Part shown: in pieces, positions 1 through 8,826 of the stretch
Layout of the letters: each line of letters opens with the position of its first letter
Numbering within the stretch: position 1 is the stretch's first letter
DNA from: Rhodococcoides fascians A25f
GTDB taxonomy: Bacteria; Actinomycetota; Actinomycetes; Mycobacteriales; Mycobacteriaceae
DNA length: 64,000 nucleotides
NCBI RefSeq assembly: GCF_000760935.2
Contig: NZ_CP049744.1
Location: 124,001-188,000, forward strand
Direction of reading: 5' to 3'
Made by a program: the position numbers and the translations under genes
Notes under the pieces: generated by a model
Databases searched by the model: none
What the model was told of the DNA's origin: nothing
The model's input: only the letters and a program-made list of their open reading frames with translations

Positions 1-1
1 C

Positions 2-1255
2 GACGCGGCCTACCGCTACATCCACGACGAACTGATGCTCGACGGCAGCTCGCGCCTCAATCTGGCGACGTTCGTCACCACCTGGATGGATCCTCAGGCC
101 GAGAAGCTCATGGCGGAGACCTTCGACAAGAACATGATCGACAAGGACGAATATCCGTCCACCGCAGCCATCGAGGAACGCTGCGTCAACATCGTCGCCG
201 ATCTGTTCCATGCCCCCGGACTCGACCGCGAGGACCCGTCGTCGGCCACCGGGGTCTCGACGATCGGATCCAGTGAGGCCGTCATGTTGGCCGGCTTGGC
301 GCTCAAGTGGCGCTGGCGAGCCAAGGGAGCCGGCACCGGCACTCCGAACCTGTTGTTGGGCAGCAATGTTCAGGTGGTGTGGGAGAAATTCTGCCGCTAC
401 TTCGACGTGGAGCCCAAGTACCTTCCGGTCGAGCGCGGTCGCTACGTCATCACCCCGGAACAGGTTCGCGACGCGGTGGACGAGAACACCATCGGCGTCG
501 TCGCGATCCTCGGCACCACGTTCACCGGAGAACTCGAACCGGTCCAGGAAATCTGCGCTGCACTCGACGAGATCGCCGACGGCGGCGGGCCGGACGTACC
601 GGTTCATGTCGACGCGGCCAGCGGCGGCTTCGTCGTTCCGTTTCTGTATCCGGAACTCGAATGGGACTTCCGACTGCCCCGCGTCAAGTCGATCAATGCC
701 AGCGGACACAAGTACGGATTGACCTACCCGGGAATAGGATTCGCCGTCTGGCGAACCAAGGAAGACCTCCCCGAAGACCTGGTGTTCCGCGTGAACTACC
801 TCGGCGGCGACATGCCCACCTTCACACTGAACTTCTCCAGGCCGGGCAACCAGGTGATCGGTCAGTACTACAACTTCCTGCGTCTGGGCCGCTCCGGCTA
901 CACCGACATCATGAAGGCACTGCGCGACACCGCTGTTCGCGTCAGCCGACACCTCGAGAAGCACCCGGACATCGAGGTGATCACCGACGGATCGGCCATT
1001 CCGGTGCTCTCCTTCATGCTGAAGGACCACTGCGACTTCACCGTGTTCGACGTGTCCCACGAGTTACGCGCCCGCGGCTGGCAGGTACCGGCATACACGA
1101 TGCCCGACAACGCCACCGACGTCGCGGTACTCAGAGTCGTTGTTCGAGAGGGTTTCAGCGCGGATCTCGGTCGCATGCTGTGCATTGCCATCGACGAGGT
1201 GATCGATGGCCTGAAGTCAGGCGGGCATTCGAGCGCGCAGGCCTTCGCTCATTGA
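2..1255 (+). CDS. gadB: Glutamate decarboxylase, 5'-truncated by window edge
   Basis: PLP-dependent decarboxylase converting glutamate to 4-aminobutyrate with proton consumption, a typical acid-stress or GABA-route enzyme. The frame is open from base 2, before the first ATG at 35, and the first visible residues (DAAYRYIHDEL) already belong to the family, so the true start lies outside the window. Visible: 417 residues. The PLP-stabilising HVDAASGGF and the Schiff-base lysine in SGHKYGL (about residue 237 of the visible part) are present, and the C-terminus looks complete. No glutamate/GABA antiporter lies within the visible flank. The group II decarboxylase family assignment is firm; substrate specificity rests on overall similarity to glutamate decarboxylases. 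Confidence 0.93.
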   Translation, partial: DAAYRYIHDELMLDGSSRLNLATFVTTWMDPQAEKLMAETFDKNMIDKDEYPSTAAIEERCVNIVADLFHAPGLDREDPSSATGVSTIGSSEAVMLAGLALKWRWRAKGAGTGTPNLLLGSNVQVVWEKFCRYFDVEPKYLPVERGRYVITPEQVRDAVDENTIGVVAILGTTFTGELEPVQEICAALDEIADGGGPDVPVHVDAASGGFVVPFLYPELEWDFRLPRVKSINASGHKYGLTYPGIGFAVWRTKEDLPEDLVFRVNYLGGDMPTFTLNFSRPGNQVIGQYYNFLRLGRSGYTDIMKALRDTAVRVSRHLEKHPDIEVITDGSAIPVLSFMLKDHCDFTVFDVSHELRARGWQVPAYTMPDNATDVAVLRVVVREGFSADLGRMLCIAIDEVIDGLKSGGHSSAQAFAH

Positions 1256-1336
1256 GCGGCTCCGCCGCATGTGAGCGGAAAGTCGACCCCTGCTACGAGG
1301 CGGGAGTGGAGCCTGCGGAACGACCCAAAGGCACTG

Positions 1337-1349
1337 CCGCGCACGTGCG
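1337..1349. terminator. Palindromic hairpin between convergent gadB and yqgE
   Basis: The 104-bp gap between two convergent genes contains a palindromic core (CGCACGTGCG) within CCGCGCACGTGCG. The same 13 bases occur at 6663–6675, between the next convergent pair. There is no T-tract. It may act as a bidirectional terminator; that is inferred only from its position and symmetry. Confidence 0.4.
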
Positions 1350-1359
1350 GCGCAGCCGC

Positions 1360-1968
1360 TCAGTTCCGGTCGACGTCGATCGGATGGGATGCGAGCAAAG
1401 CCAACGGCATCGGCTGACGACGCAACACGTGTGCCCACAGATCGATGCGCGGCGGGCCGATCACATCGGATGGCAAGGCAGACAACACCATCCAGTCCTC
1501 GCGGTCCAGTTCGCCTTCGAGTTGACCGAACGTCCAGCCCGAGTAGCCGGCGAATACGCGCACACCCTCGATCAGTGGCGCGATATCGGCGGGATCGGAG
1601 TCGAGATCGACCATCACCACTCGGCCGTCGACGCGGCGCAATCCGGGAACGCCATCGATCGAGACGCCGGTCCGCAGCGTCGCAAGGCACAGTGCCGAAT
1701 CTCGTTTGACCGGACCACCGACGTACAGCGCCTGCGGCTTGGCGGCCAACTCGGACCAGTCGGGCAGCACGTTCTGCACGGCCGTCTCACTGGGACGATT
1801 GATGACGACACCGAGGCTGCCGGCATCGTTGTGTTCGATGATGTAGATGACAGTGCGTCGAAACGTGGGCTCGACGAGCTCGATCGACGACACCAACAGA
1901 CTGCCGGGCTGGACATCGCGCAACGCCGACGCCGTCTGGTCCTCGGGTTCCTCCGCATGCGTTGCCAC
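1360..1968 (-). CDS. yqgE: YqgE/AlgH family protein (UPF0301)
   Basis: A 202-residue protein of the YqgE/AlgH family, whose biochemical role is unsettled. Recognisable family features are PGSLLVSS near the N-terminus, the RRTVIYIIEHN strand, GSLGVVINRPS, YVGGPV and GYSGWTFGQLEGEL. The open frame extends far upstream, but homology begins at VATHAEEPED, so I place a GTG start at 1968; longer versions would read through unrelated sequence. An ATG eight bases further upstream is in another frame. It is the last gene before a convergent junction with gadB, and the TetR gene follows on the same strand about 60 bp upstream, so co-transcription is possible. Confidence 0.85.
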   Translation of the reverse strand: MATHAEEPEDQTASALRDVQPGSLLVSSIELVEPTFRRTVIYIIEHNDAGSLGVVINRPSETAVQNVLPDWSELAAKPQALYVGGPVKRDSALCLATLRTGVSIDGVPGLRRVDGRVVMVDLDSDPADIAPLIEGVRVFAGYSGWTFGQLEGELDREDWMVLSALPSDVIGPPRIDLWAHVLRRQPMPLALLASHPIDVDRN

Positions 1969-2030
1969 GTAGCCATTGTGGCACCGCGCACCGCCGGATG
2001 TGGCACAAGCACGACGGCCAGTCTTCGGTC

Positions 2031-2720
2031 CTACTCGAGCCCCGCGATCTTCGTCAACAATCCCAACTGATATTCGAACAAGTCGTCCCTGCTGGCGAAT
2101 GTCGTGGCACCGTACTGATCGAACACATCGAAGCTGATCGCGCCGAACAGCGACGCCCACACCATCACTCCCCGGGCCATCAGCTCGTCGGGCAGGTCTG
2201 TTCCCATCTCCCGGCGGATCTCCTCGAAGCTGCCGTGCAGTGATGCCGGTGCCGACACATCGGTCGGGGCCGCGGGCCGGGCATCCGCCCAGGCGGAGTC
2301 GAGGACCTGGACCAGCGCGGTGATCACGCGGGTGCCCGGCCCGGTGGTCTGCTCCGCGGGAGCGTGGTAGCCGGGTACCGGGCTGCCGAACAGCAACGCA
2401 TACCGTGCCGGCTCTCGCAATCCCCACTGCCGCACCGTCCGGCCGAGGGCCAGGAACTTCTCTCTCGGTCCCTCGGCGGCGTCCACCGCTGCGTCGACGG
2501 TGTCCCCGAGCTCGGTGTACGCGTCGACGACGAGCAGGGTCAGCAATTCGTCCCGGCTCGAGACGTATCGGTACACCGCGGAGGACACGACTCCGAGATC
2601 CCTCGCGACGGCCCGCAACGACAATGCGGCCGCGCCACCGGCGGCCAGATGATCGCGCCCGATACGGGTGATGTCGGCCAGGGTCTGCGCGCGGGCTCGG
2701 GTCCGGGGGGTGCTCGCCAT
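2031..2720 (-). CDS. TetR family transcriptional regulator
   Basis: A 229-residue TetR-type regulator. The N-terminal helix-turn-helix covers about residues 10–55 (SLRAVARDLGVVSSAVYRY, DELLTLLVVDAY), and the C-terminal half resembles the TetR_C domain with WG(L)REPARYALLFGSPVPGY. The start is the ATG at 2720, giving MASTPRTR; the upstream extension of the frame covers the divergent promoter region and is not used. It is divergent from the epimerase gene, and the 118-bp gap holds two inverted repeats of similar sequence. This suggests that it represses itself and its neighbour. The ligand is unknown. Confidence 0.9.
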   Translation of the reverse strand: MASTPRTRARAQTLADITRIGRDHLAAGGAAALSLRAVARDLGVVSSAVYRYVSSRDELLTLLVVDAYTELGDTVDAAVDAAEGPREKFLALGRTVRQWGLREPARYALLFGSPVPGYHAPAEQTTGPGTRVITALVQVLDSAWADARPAAPTDVSAPASLHGSFEEIRREMGTDLPDELMARGVMVWASLFGAISFDVFDQYGATTFASRDDLFEYQLGLLTKIAGLE

Positions 2721-2749
2721 GGGCTCACTGTAACTGCCGCTCTTGCGAG

Positions 2750-2762
2750 AGAGCACTGCTCT
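2750..2762. promoter_or_regulatory. Putative TetR operator O1
   Basis: Perfect inverted repeat AGAGCA-C-TGCTCT, 30 bp upstream of the TetR start. It shares AGAGCA and GCTCT with the second palindrome at 2801–2815; the two centres are 52 bp apart. Assignment to the TetR protein is inferred from location. Confidence 0.6.
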
Positions 2763-2800
2763 TGCTTTTCGTGCGTCCAGGGTGCACACTCGTATCAACA

Positions 2801-2815
2801 GAGAGCACCGCTCTC
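2801..2815. promoter_or_regulatory. Putative TetR operator O2
   Basis: Perfect inverted repeat GAGAGC-ACC-GCTCTC, 24 bp upstream of the epimerase start and just ahead of its ribosome binding site (AGGAAAGGGAG). A repressor bound here would block transcription into the epimerase gene. Inferred from symmetry and similarity to O1. Confidence 0.6.
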
Positions 2816-2838
2816 GTTTGCAGGAAAGGGAGCACATC

Positions 2839-3777
2839 ATGACCGAACTACACGTCGTCACCGGAGCCGGGCCCGTCGGCTGGACCGTTGCCGAACAACT
2901 TGCTGCACAGGGCCATTCGGTGCGGGTTCTGACCCGGTCCGGTAGCGGACCAGATCATCCGATGATCGAGCGCCGCGCCGTCGACATCGAATCCGATGAT
3001 CTTCGACCCCATCTGAGCGGGGCCACCGCCATCTACCATTGCACCCACGCCGCCTACGAGAACACGGTCTGGCGGGACAAGCTCGAAGCGATGGAAAAGC
3101 GAGTGCTCGACGCGGCCGCGGGCACGATCGTCGCGTTCCCCGAAAGTCTGTACGCCTACGGCCGAGTCGACGGTCCGATCCGCGAGAACACTCCCCGCAA
3201 CGCCACCTACCGCAAGTTGGGTGTGCGTACGCAGCTCCTGGCGGCTCGCGAGAAGCACTCGACTCCCACTGTCAGCGTCGCTGCCTCGGACTTCTACGGG
3301 CCTCGCGTCATGACGTCCCACATGGGCGAGAGGGTGATCGCGCCCATCCTGGCCGGCAAGACGATCCGCGTCATCGCCTCCGCGGACCTACCCCACTCGT
3401 TCACCTACGTGCCGGATCTCGCCGCGTCGATGATCACGGCCGCCGCGTCACCGACGACCTGGAACACCGTCCTGCACGCACCTACTGCTCCCGCGGTATC
3501 GCAGCGGTCGATGATCGAGATGTTCTCGGCCGCGGCCCACGTGCCCACTCCCAAGACAGGCACCATTCCGGCCTGGGTGATGCGGGCACTGAGCGTCGTG
3601 CCAGGACCGATGAAGGAACTCGGCGACACCCTGTACCAGTTCCGCTACCCCTACGTCCTCGACTCGAGCCGCAGCGAGAGAATTCTGGGACTCGAGCCCA
3701 CCTCGCTCGCCGACGGCACCGCCGCAACGATGGCGTGGTGGAAGGCTGCGGTTCCTGCGGTGGCCAGCGGCAACTAA
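2839..3777 (+). CDS. NAD-dependent epimerase/dehydratase (SDR) family protein
   Basis: A 312-residue extended short-chain dehydrogenase-like protein. The N-terminal Rossmann motif is degenerate (VVTGAGPVGWTVAEQL, residues about 5–20), and FPESLYAYG holds the catalytic-type tyrosine. It contains FYGPRV and the SFTYVPDLA segment typical of NAD(P)-dependent epimerases and reductases. The start at ATG 2839 is fixed by a strong Shine–Dalgarno sequence. Divergent to the TetR gene and followed 10 bp later by an MFS transporter, it probably forms a TetR-controlled detoxification or efflux unit. The substrate cannot be deduced. Confidence 0.85.
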   Translation: MTELHVVTGAGPVGWTVAEQLAAQGHSVRVLTRSGSGPDHPMIERRAVDIESDDLRPHLSGATAIYHCTHAAYENTVWRDKLEAMEKRVLDAAAGTIVAFPESLYAYGRVDGPIRENTPRNATYRKLGVRTQLLAAREKHSTPTVSVAASDFYGPRVMTSHMGERVIAPILAGKTIRVIASADLPHSFTYVPDLAASMITAAASPTTWNTVLHAPTAPAVSQRSMIEMFSAAAHVPTPKTGTIPAWVMRALSVVPGPMKELGDTLYQFRYPYVLDSSRSERILGLEPTSLADGTAATMAWWKAAVPAVASGN

Positions 3778-3787
3778 AGTCCCCTCG

Positions 3788-5074
3788 GTGAACGACGCCT
3801 CCTTCCGTACCCGCCTACGTCGGTCCCCGGGAGTCGGCAAGCTCACCACCATTCGGTTCGCCGGTCAGTTCGGCGACGGATTGTTTCAGGCGGCACTGAG
3901 CGGTGCAATCCTGTTCAATCCCGAGCGCGCGACCAATCCAGCGGAGATCGCGGCCGGATTTGCGGTGCTGCTCGTACCGTATTCGTTGGTCGGGCCTTTC
4001 GCCGGAGCCCTTCTGGATCGCTGGGACCGGCGATCGGTCCTGTTGTGGGCGAACATCGTTCGCATCGTTCTGATCGTCGCTACTGCCATCCTGCTGTGCG
4101 CCGGAGTCGACGCGACGCCGTTGTTGCTGTTGGCGCTGGCCACCGTCGGGCTGAGCCGGTTCGTCCTGGCCGGGGCCTCTGCCTCACTGCCCCATGTGGT
4201 TCGGCAGTCCTGGTTGGTCCCGATGAACTCGGTGTTGGCCACCGTCGGGTCCGGTTTCGCTGCCGCCGGTGCCGGGCTCGCCGTCGCCGTGATCAGCCTC
4301 GTCGGTGCAGGCGACCTCGGCTCGGGTGTCGCTGTGGGTGTCGCCGCCACCGGGTCGATCGTCGGGGCGATCGCGGCGGCACGCTTCCGACCACGGTCAC
4401 TCGGACCGGGCACCGAGATCCGAACCGACAATCCCGTGGAAGATGTTGCTGCCGGACTGAAGTCGGGTGCTCTCGCCGTCTGGCGAGCGCCCGGAGTGAC
4501 GGCAGCCATGATCGGTATCGGCGCACACCGCGTGGTGTTCGGCATCAACACGTTGATCATGGTGTTGGTTCTGCGCGAGGCCACCGCGAGCACTTTGCCG
4601 GGAGGGCTCGCGGGCTTCGGGATAGCCGTCGGTGCCACAGCCGTCGGTATGTTCCTCGCGGCCGTCATCACCCCGTTCGTCGTTCCGCGGTTCGGACGGA
4701 CCCCCACGATCGCCACGGCCCTCGTCCTTGCCATCGCGGCCCAGCTCGGAGCCGTCTCCGGACTGACGCAGAACAGCCTGCTGATCGGGGCCTTCTTTCT
4801 CGGGATCGCCGGGCAGACCGTCAAACTCAGCGGTGACGCCGCCATGCAGATCGAGATCGACGATGCCCACCGTGGGCGGGTGTTCGCTCTGCAGGACACG
4901 GTCTTCAACATCGCGTTCGTCGGCGCTCTGGCCGCGGCGGCATTCGTCGTCGGGCCCACCACCACCGATCTGAACCAGGATCCCACTGCGCATGCCCTGG
5001 TGTTCGCCGGAGCGGGCCTCTATGCCCTCGGATTGGTTGCAGTGGCCCTCGTCAGCAGGCGCGCACGCCGCTGA
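3788..5074 (+). CDS. MFS transporter
   Basis: A 428-residue integral membrane protein with about 12 hydrophobic segments and an MFS-like cytoplasmic loop after the second segment (LDRWDRRSVLLWAN). This resembles the DRxxRR A-motif, a hallmark of major facilitator drug:proton antiporters. The central loop between the two six-helix halves lies around residues 200–225. Start is GTG 3788. It sits 10 bp downstream of the epimerase, so both are probably one transcript under the upstream TetR repressor. An export role is likely; the substrate is unknown. Confidence 0.87.
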   Translation: MNDASFRTRLRRSPGVGKLTTIRFAGQFGDGLFQAALSGAILFNPERATNPAEIAAGFAVLLVPYSLVGPFAGALLDRWDRRSVLLWANIVRIVLIVATAILLCAGVDATPLLLLALATVGLSRFVLAGASASLPHVVRQSWLVPMNSVLATVGSGFAAAGAGLAVAVISLVGAGDLGSGVAVGVAATGSIVGAIAAARFRPRSLGPGTEIRTDNPVEDVAAGLKSGALAVWRAPGVTAAMIGIGAHRVVFGINTLIMVLVLREATASTLPGGLAGFGIAVGATAVGMFLAAVITPFVVPRFGRTPTIATALVLAIAAQLGAVSGLTQNSLLIGAFFLGIAGQTVKLSGDAAMQIEIDDAHRGRVFALQDTVFNIAFVGALAAAAFVVGPTTTDLNQDPTAHALVFAGAGLYALGLVAVALVSRRARR

Positions 5075-5131
5075 CGTGGTGTACCTTTCCGTATCGGGCC
5101 GGGACGTTTCGTCGGGGAGATGGGGAACCAC

Positions 5132-6634
5132 ATGTACGGCCGCACAACATCGCTCGGCTGTGTCTTCGCGGTTGCCGCGGGAACAGCCGTCCTTGCTGCG
5201 CCCCCGACTTTCGCCGCGCCCCCACCCCCGGTGAACTCTTGCGGCGAAACAGGATTCGATCCCAAGGACCATCCACCCGAACCCATCGGCCCGGGAAATC
5301 CGCCGCAGCTCCCCCCGCTACCGGACCGCCTGGTGATACCCGTGCAGTACCCGTCCCTCGAACTGGTTCCGGTACCCGACCCGGCCCCGAACAACACCCG
5401 CGTCCAGGCCGATCCGCTCAGCGACCCGTGCGCGGACCCGTGCCCCGATCTGACCGACCCCGCCGAATCACCCACGTCGGGGACAGGGTCTGCAGGCCGC
5501 CTGCCCTTCCCCCGAATCGAGATCGACCCACAGCCCGAAACCATCCCCATTCCGATCCCCGGCCCCGGTGGCGCCCCGGCAACACCGCCCCCTGCCCCGG
5601 CCGTCACCGCAGCAGAGCCAGGGCCGAGTACGCCACCGCCGGCGGCACCCGCCGTCGGCAACGTCGATGTGGTCTCGCAGCTGACCGGACCGGGATCGGA
5701 GAACCGCACCGACAAGCGCTGGCAGGTCGACGGCACCGACCTCGGCATCATGTGGGAGAGCAGACCCGGCGAGGTCGCTGTCGCATTCGGCGATTCCTTC
5801 GGCAAGGGGTGGGAGTTCGGCGTCGTCGGCGGAGAGGACTGGCGGTCGAACGTCCTGGGACACAGCACCGACGCCGACCTCTCCGACGGTATGACCCTGA
5901 ACTCGATGGTGCAGGATTCCCGTTGTCACGCAGCCGAATTGCTGCCCTCCCGCAAGATCAAGAACTGGGAGACCACAGTCATCCCCACCTCCGGGTTCGC
6001 CATCGACGATCGGCAGTACATGTCGTACATGTCCATCAGGCGCTGGAGCGCGATTCCCGGACTGTGGTGGACCAACTACGGCGGCATCGCCTATTCCGAC
6101 GACAACGGTTCCACCTGGGTCAAGGACGACCATGCCAAGTGGGACAACGTATTCGGCTTCTCCAAGTTCCAGGTGTCGACGATGGTCCCGGCGGGGGAGT
6201 ACGTCTACATGTTCGGTACCGTCAACGGACGCGTCGGACAGGTCGGTCTCGCTCGCGTCCCGAAGGCGGACGTGCTGAACAAGACCGCATACCAATACTG
6301 GGTGAACGGCACCTGGGCTCCGGTCGACTCGAACGAGGCCACCCCCATCGCCGACGGTATGGCCGGGGAACTGTCGGTTCATCACGACGACACCCGCGGT
6401 CTCTGGCAGATGACCTACCTCGACCCCGTTCGCGGCGATATCGTCCTGCGAGAAGCGAATTCACCGCAGGGGGAGTGGACCCCGCCCAGCACGTTGATCG
6501 ACACTGCCGAGTACCCGAAGGCGTACGGCGGCTTCATCCACCCCTGGTCGACGCCGAACGAGCTGTACTTCACCATGTCGGAGTGGGACAGCTACAACGT
6601 CTACCTCGTCAAGGCCGAGCTTCGCTCGTCGTGA
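5132..6634 (+). CDS. Secreted DUF4185 protein, candidate GH183-type endo-D-arabinanase
   Basis: A 500-residue exported protein. The N-terminal signal peptide (hydrophobic VFAVAAGTAVLAAPPTFAAP) ends near residue 31. About 140 residues of Pro-rich linker follow, then a DUF4185 domain (about residue 185 to the end) with QLTGPGSENRTDKRWQVDGT, AFGDSFG and YSDDNGSTWVK. Family knowledge: DUF4185 proteins of mycobacteria were shown to be endo-D-arabinofuranases, founding family GH183. A role in cleaving arabinogalactan or lipoarabinomannan is therefore a reasonable inference. The start is ATG 5132, because GGGGA lies just upstream; ATG 5120 is in frame but has a poorer Shine–Dalgarno sequence. It is convergent with cca. 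Confidence 0.8.
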   Translation: MYGRTTSLGCVFAVAAGTAVLAAPPTFAAPPPPVNSCGETGFDPKDHPPEPIGPGNPPQLPPLPDRLVIPVQYPSLELVPVPDPAPNNTRVQADPLSDPCADPCPDLTDPAESPTSGTGSAGRLPFPRIEIDPQPETIPIPIPGPGGAPATPPPAPAVTAAEPGPSTPPPAAPAVGNVDVVSQLTGPGSENRTDKRWQVDGTDLGIMWESRPGEVAVAFGDSFGKGWEFGVVGGEDWRSNVLGHSTDADLSDGMTLNSMVQDSRCHAAELLPSRKIKNWETTVIPTSGFAIDDRQYMSYMSIRRWSAIPGLWWTNYGGIAYSDDNGSTWVKDDHAKWDNVFGFSKFQVSTMVPAGEYVYMFGTVNGRVGQVGLARVPKADVLNKTAYQYWVNGTWAPVDSNEATPIADGMAGELSVHHDDTRGLWQMTYLDPVRGDIVLREANSPQGEWTPPSTLIDTAEYPKAYGGFIHPWSTPNELYFTMSEWDSYNVYLVKAELRSS

Positions 6635-6662
6635 ATGGAAGTTCGTAGTGGGCTACGAGGTT

Positions 6663-6678
6663 CCGCGCACGTGCGCGG
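6663..6678. terminator. Palindromic hairpin between convergent DUF4185 gene and cca
   Basis: Perfect 16-bp palindrome CCGCGCACGTGCGCGG in the 51-bp gap between two convergent genes. It has no T-tract. It shares 13 bases with the gadB/yqgE convergent junction (1337–1349), supporting a terminator-like function for both strands. Confidence 0.45.
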
Positions 6679-6685
6679 GACGCGC

Positions 6686-8152
6686 CTAGTGCGTGGGCCA
6701 CCACTCGAGCAGCGCTGCTTCGGCGTCCTCGCGGGAGAGTGGTCCGCGATCGAGTCGGAGTTCCTTGAGGAACTTCCATGCTTTGCCCACGTCGGGACCG
6801 GCCGGGATGCCGAGCAACTCCATGATCGCGTTGCCGTCGAGATCGGGGCGTACCCGGGCCAGATCCTCCTGCTCGGCGATGCGGGCGATGCGCTCTTCGA
6901 GATCGTCGTACGTTGCCTGCAGCGCGGCCGCGCGGCGTTTGTTCCTGGTGGTCGAATCAGCTCGAACGAGCTTGTGCAACTTCGAAAGTAGCTCGCCGGC
7001 ATCGGTGGCGTAGCGGCGGACGGCGGAGTCGGTCCACTGACCCTTGCCGTAGCCGTGGAATCTCAGATGCAGGAACACCAGATGCGAGACTTCCTCGATC
7101 ATCTTCTTGGAATACTTCAAGGCGCGCATACGCTTTCGCACCAACTTGGCTCCGACGACCTCGTGGTGGTGGAAACTCACTCCACCGCCCGGCTCGTTTC
7201 GCTTGGTATCGGGCTTGCCGATGTCGTGAAGCAGTGCAGCCCAACGCAATACGAGATCCGGATCGCCGTCTTCCAAATCGATCGCCTGCTTCAGCACCGT
7301 CAGCGAGTGCGAATACACGTCCTTGTGTTGGTGATGCTCGTCGATCTCGAGCTTCATGTTGGGAACCTCGGGGATGATCCGCTGCGCCAACCCCGTCTCG
7401 CACATCACGTCGATGCCGTCGATCGGGTGCGCGCCGAGCATCAGCTTGTCCAACTCCACCTGGATGCGCTCGGCCGTGATCCGGTCGATCTGATCCGCCA
7501 TGTCCTCGATGGCCCGGTGCACCCGGGGCATCAGCGAAAATCCGAGCTGGGAGACGAACCTCGCGGCGCGCAGCATGCGGAGGGGATCGTCGCCGAAGGA
7601 GACCTCCGGTGCCGACGGCGTGTCGAGTACGCCCTCGAGCAGCGCATCCATCCCGCCGAGCGGATCGACGAACTCCTGTGCGCCGTCGGCTCCCAGACGC
7701 ACGGCCATGGCGTTGACCGTGAAATCGCGTCGAACGAGATCTTCTTCGAGGCTGTTGCCGTACTGCACTTCGGGATTACGCGAGACCTGATCGTAGGAAT
7801 CGGTGCGGTAGGTGGTGATCTCGATCTGCTGGTCGTCCTTGGCCGCACTGATGGTGCCGAACGCGATGCCCGTATCCCACTGATGATCGGCCCAGCCCGA
7901 CAGGATCGCCTGCACGTCCTCGGGCCTGGCGTCGGTGGTGAAATCCAGATCGGTGCCGAGTCGACCGAGAACCGCGTCGCGTACCGTCCCGCCGACGAGA
8001 TACAGCTCGTGCCCGGCGGCCGCGAACAGAGCACCGAGCGGAGTCAGCACCGGAGCGAGCTCGCGCAGCGTCACCGCTGCTCCGGCCAGCAACCTCTCCC
8101 GGCGGGCATCGGTCTGCTCGGCGGAAACGGAAGACAGGGACTGATCGGCCAC
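6686..8152 (-). CDS. cca: CCA tRNA nucleotidyltransferase
   Basis: A 488-residue class II tRNA nucleotidyltransferase that adds or repairs the 3' CCA end of tRNAs (annotated pcnA in Mycobacterium, Rv3907c). The nucleotidyltransferase head shows [10 protein letters not shown] (about residue 53) followed by the metal-binding DLDF. The RNA-binding middle region contains [14 protein letters not shown], and the C-terminal HD phosphohydrolase-like domain has [12 protein letters not shown]. Start is GTG 8152. The gene is divergent from the NUDIX gene exactly as in mycobacteria. At least two tRNAs in this window (Ile, Ala) lack an encoded CCA, so this enzyme is needed for their maturation. Confidence 0.96.
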   Translation of the reverse strand: MADQSLSSVSAEQTDARRERLLAGAAVTLRELAPVLTPLGALFAAAGHELYLVGGTVRDAVLGRLGTDLDFTTDARPEDVQAILSGWADHQWDTGIAFGTISAAKDDQQIEITTYRTDSYDQVSRNPEVQYGNSLEEDLVRRDFTVNAMAVRLGADGAQEFVDPLGGMDALLEGVLDTPSAPEVSFGDDPLRMLRAARFVSQLGFSLMPRVHRAIEDMADQIDRITAERIQVELDKLMLGAHPIDGIDVMCETGLAQRIIPEVPNMKLEIDEHHQHKDVYSHSLTVLKQAIDLEDGDPDLVLRWAALLHDIGKPDTKRNEPGGGVSFHHHEVVGAKLVRKRMRALKYSKKMIEEVSHLVFLHLRFHGYGKGQWTDSAVRRYATDAGELLSKLHKLVRADSTTRNKRRAAALQATYDDLEERIARIAEQEDLARVRPDLDGNAIMELLGIPAGPDVGKAWKFLKELRLDRGPLSREDAEAALLEWWPTH

Positions 8153-8244
8153 GGTGGAAGAGCCTACTTGCGCCGAGGCGATCGATTGTCCCGGCCTTTA
8201 CCCCGCGGTGCGGCACGGCAGAAGAGTGCGCATGGGCAACTAGT

Positions 8245-8826
8245 ATGGATCGGGTGTCTGCTGCCGAACGATCGAACAGGAGTCGCCGCAACCCGCGGCG
8301 GCGTCAGGCACGCGCCGACACCGAAGCACCCAAGCTGCGGACCGTCCGCGAAACCTCGGCAGGCGGCCTGGTGGTCGATGGCCTCGACGGTCCGCCCGCC
8401 ACCCGCTGCGCCGCCCTGATCGGACGTACCGACCGTCGCGGACGTCTGCTCTGGTCCCTGCCCAAGGGTCACATCGAGCAAGGCGAAACCGCCGAACAGA
8501 CAGCCATGCGCGAAGTGGCCGAGGAAACCGGCATCCGCGGGACCGTCCTGGCATCGCTGGGCAGCATCGACTACTGGTTCGTCACCGAGGGCCGACGCGT
8601 CCACAAGACCGTCCACCACTACCTGCTCCGATTCCTCGGCGGCGAACTCTCGGACGAGGACCTCGAAGTCACCGAGGTCGCCTGGGTACCGCTGAGCGAA
8701 CTGCCGTCGCGACTCGCCTACGCAGACGAACGCAAACTCGCCGCGATCGCCACCCGCCTCATCGACGACATGAACAGCAGCACGAACAACGGGAACTCGA
8801 GCGCACCGACCCCCGGCGAGAAGTGA
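8245..8826 (+). CDS. mutT4: NUDIX hydrolase (MutT4-like)
   Basis: A 193-residue NUDIX hydrolase. The full Nudix box spans G75–I97 ([11 protein letters not shown]… REVAEETGI), with the REVxEE metal-binding core intact. The first 30 residues are Arg-rich and probably disordered. Position between cca and the DUF6049 gene matches Mycobacterium tuberculosis MutT4 (Rv3908), hence the symbol. The actual substrate (oxidised nucleotides, capped RNA or another nucleoside diphosphate) is not settled by sequence. The stop overlaps the next start (GTGA, 8823–8826), indicating translational coupling with the downstream membrane protein. Confidence 0.9.
   Translation: MDRVSAAERSNRSRRNPRRRQARADTEAPKLRTVRETSAGGLVVDGLDGPPATRCAALIGRTDRRGRLLWSLPKGHIEQGETAEQTAMREVAEETGIRGTVLASLGSIDYWFVTEGRRVHKTVHHYLLRFLGGELSDEDLEVTEVAWVPLSELPSRLAYADERKLAAIATRLIDDMNSSTNNGNSSAPTPGEK

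Noticed and set aside
307..2070. 587-codon plus-strand frame spanning gadB and antisense to yqgE.
   Set aside because: Runs out of frame through two well-recognised genes and has no homology features.
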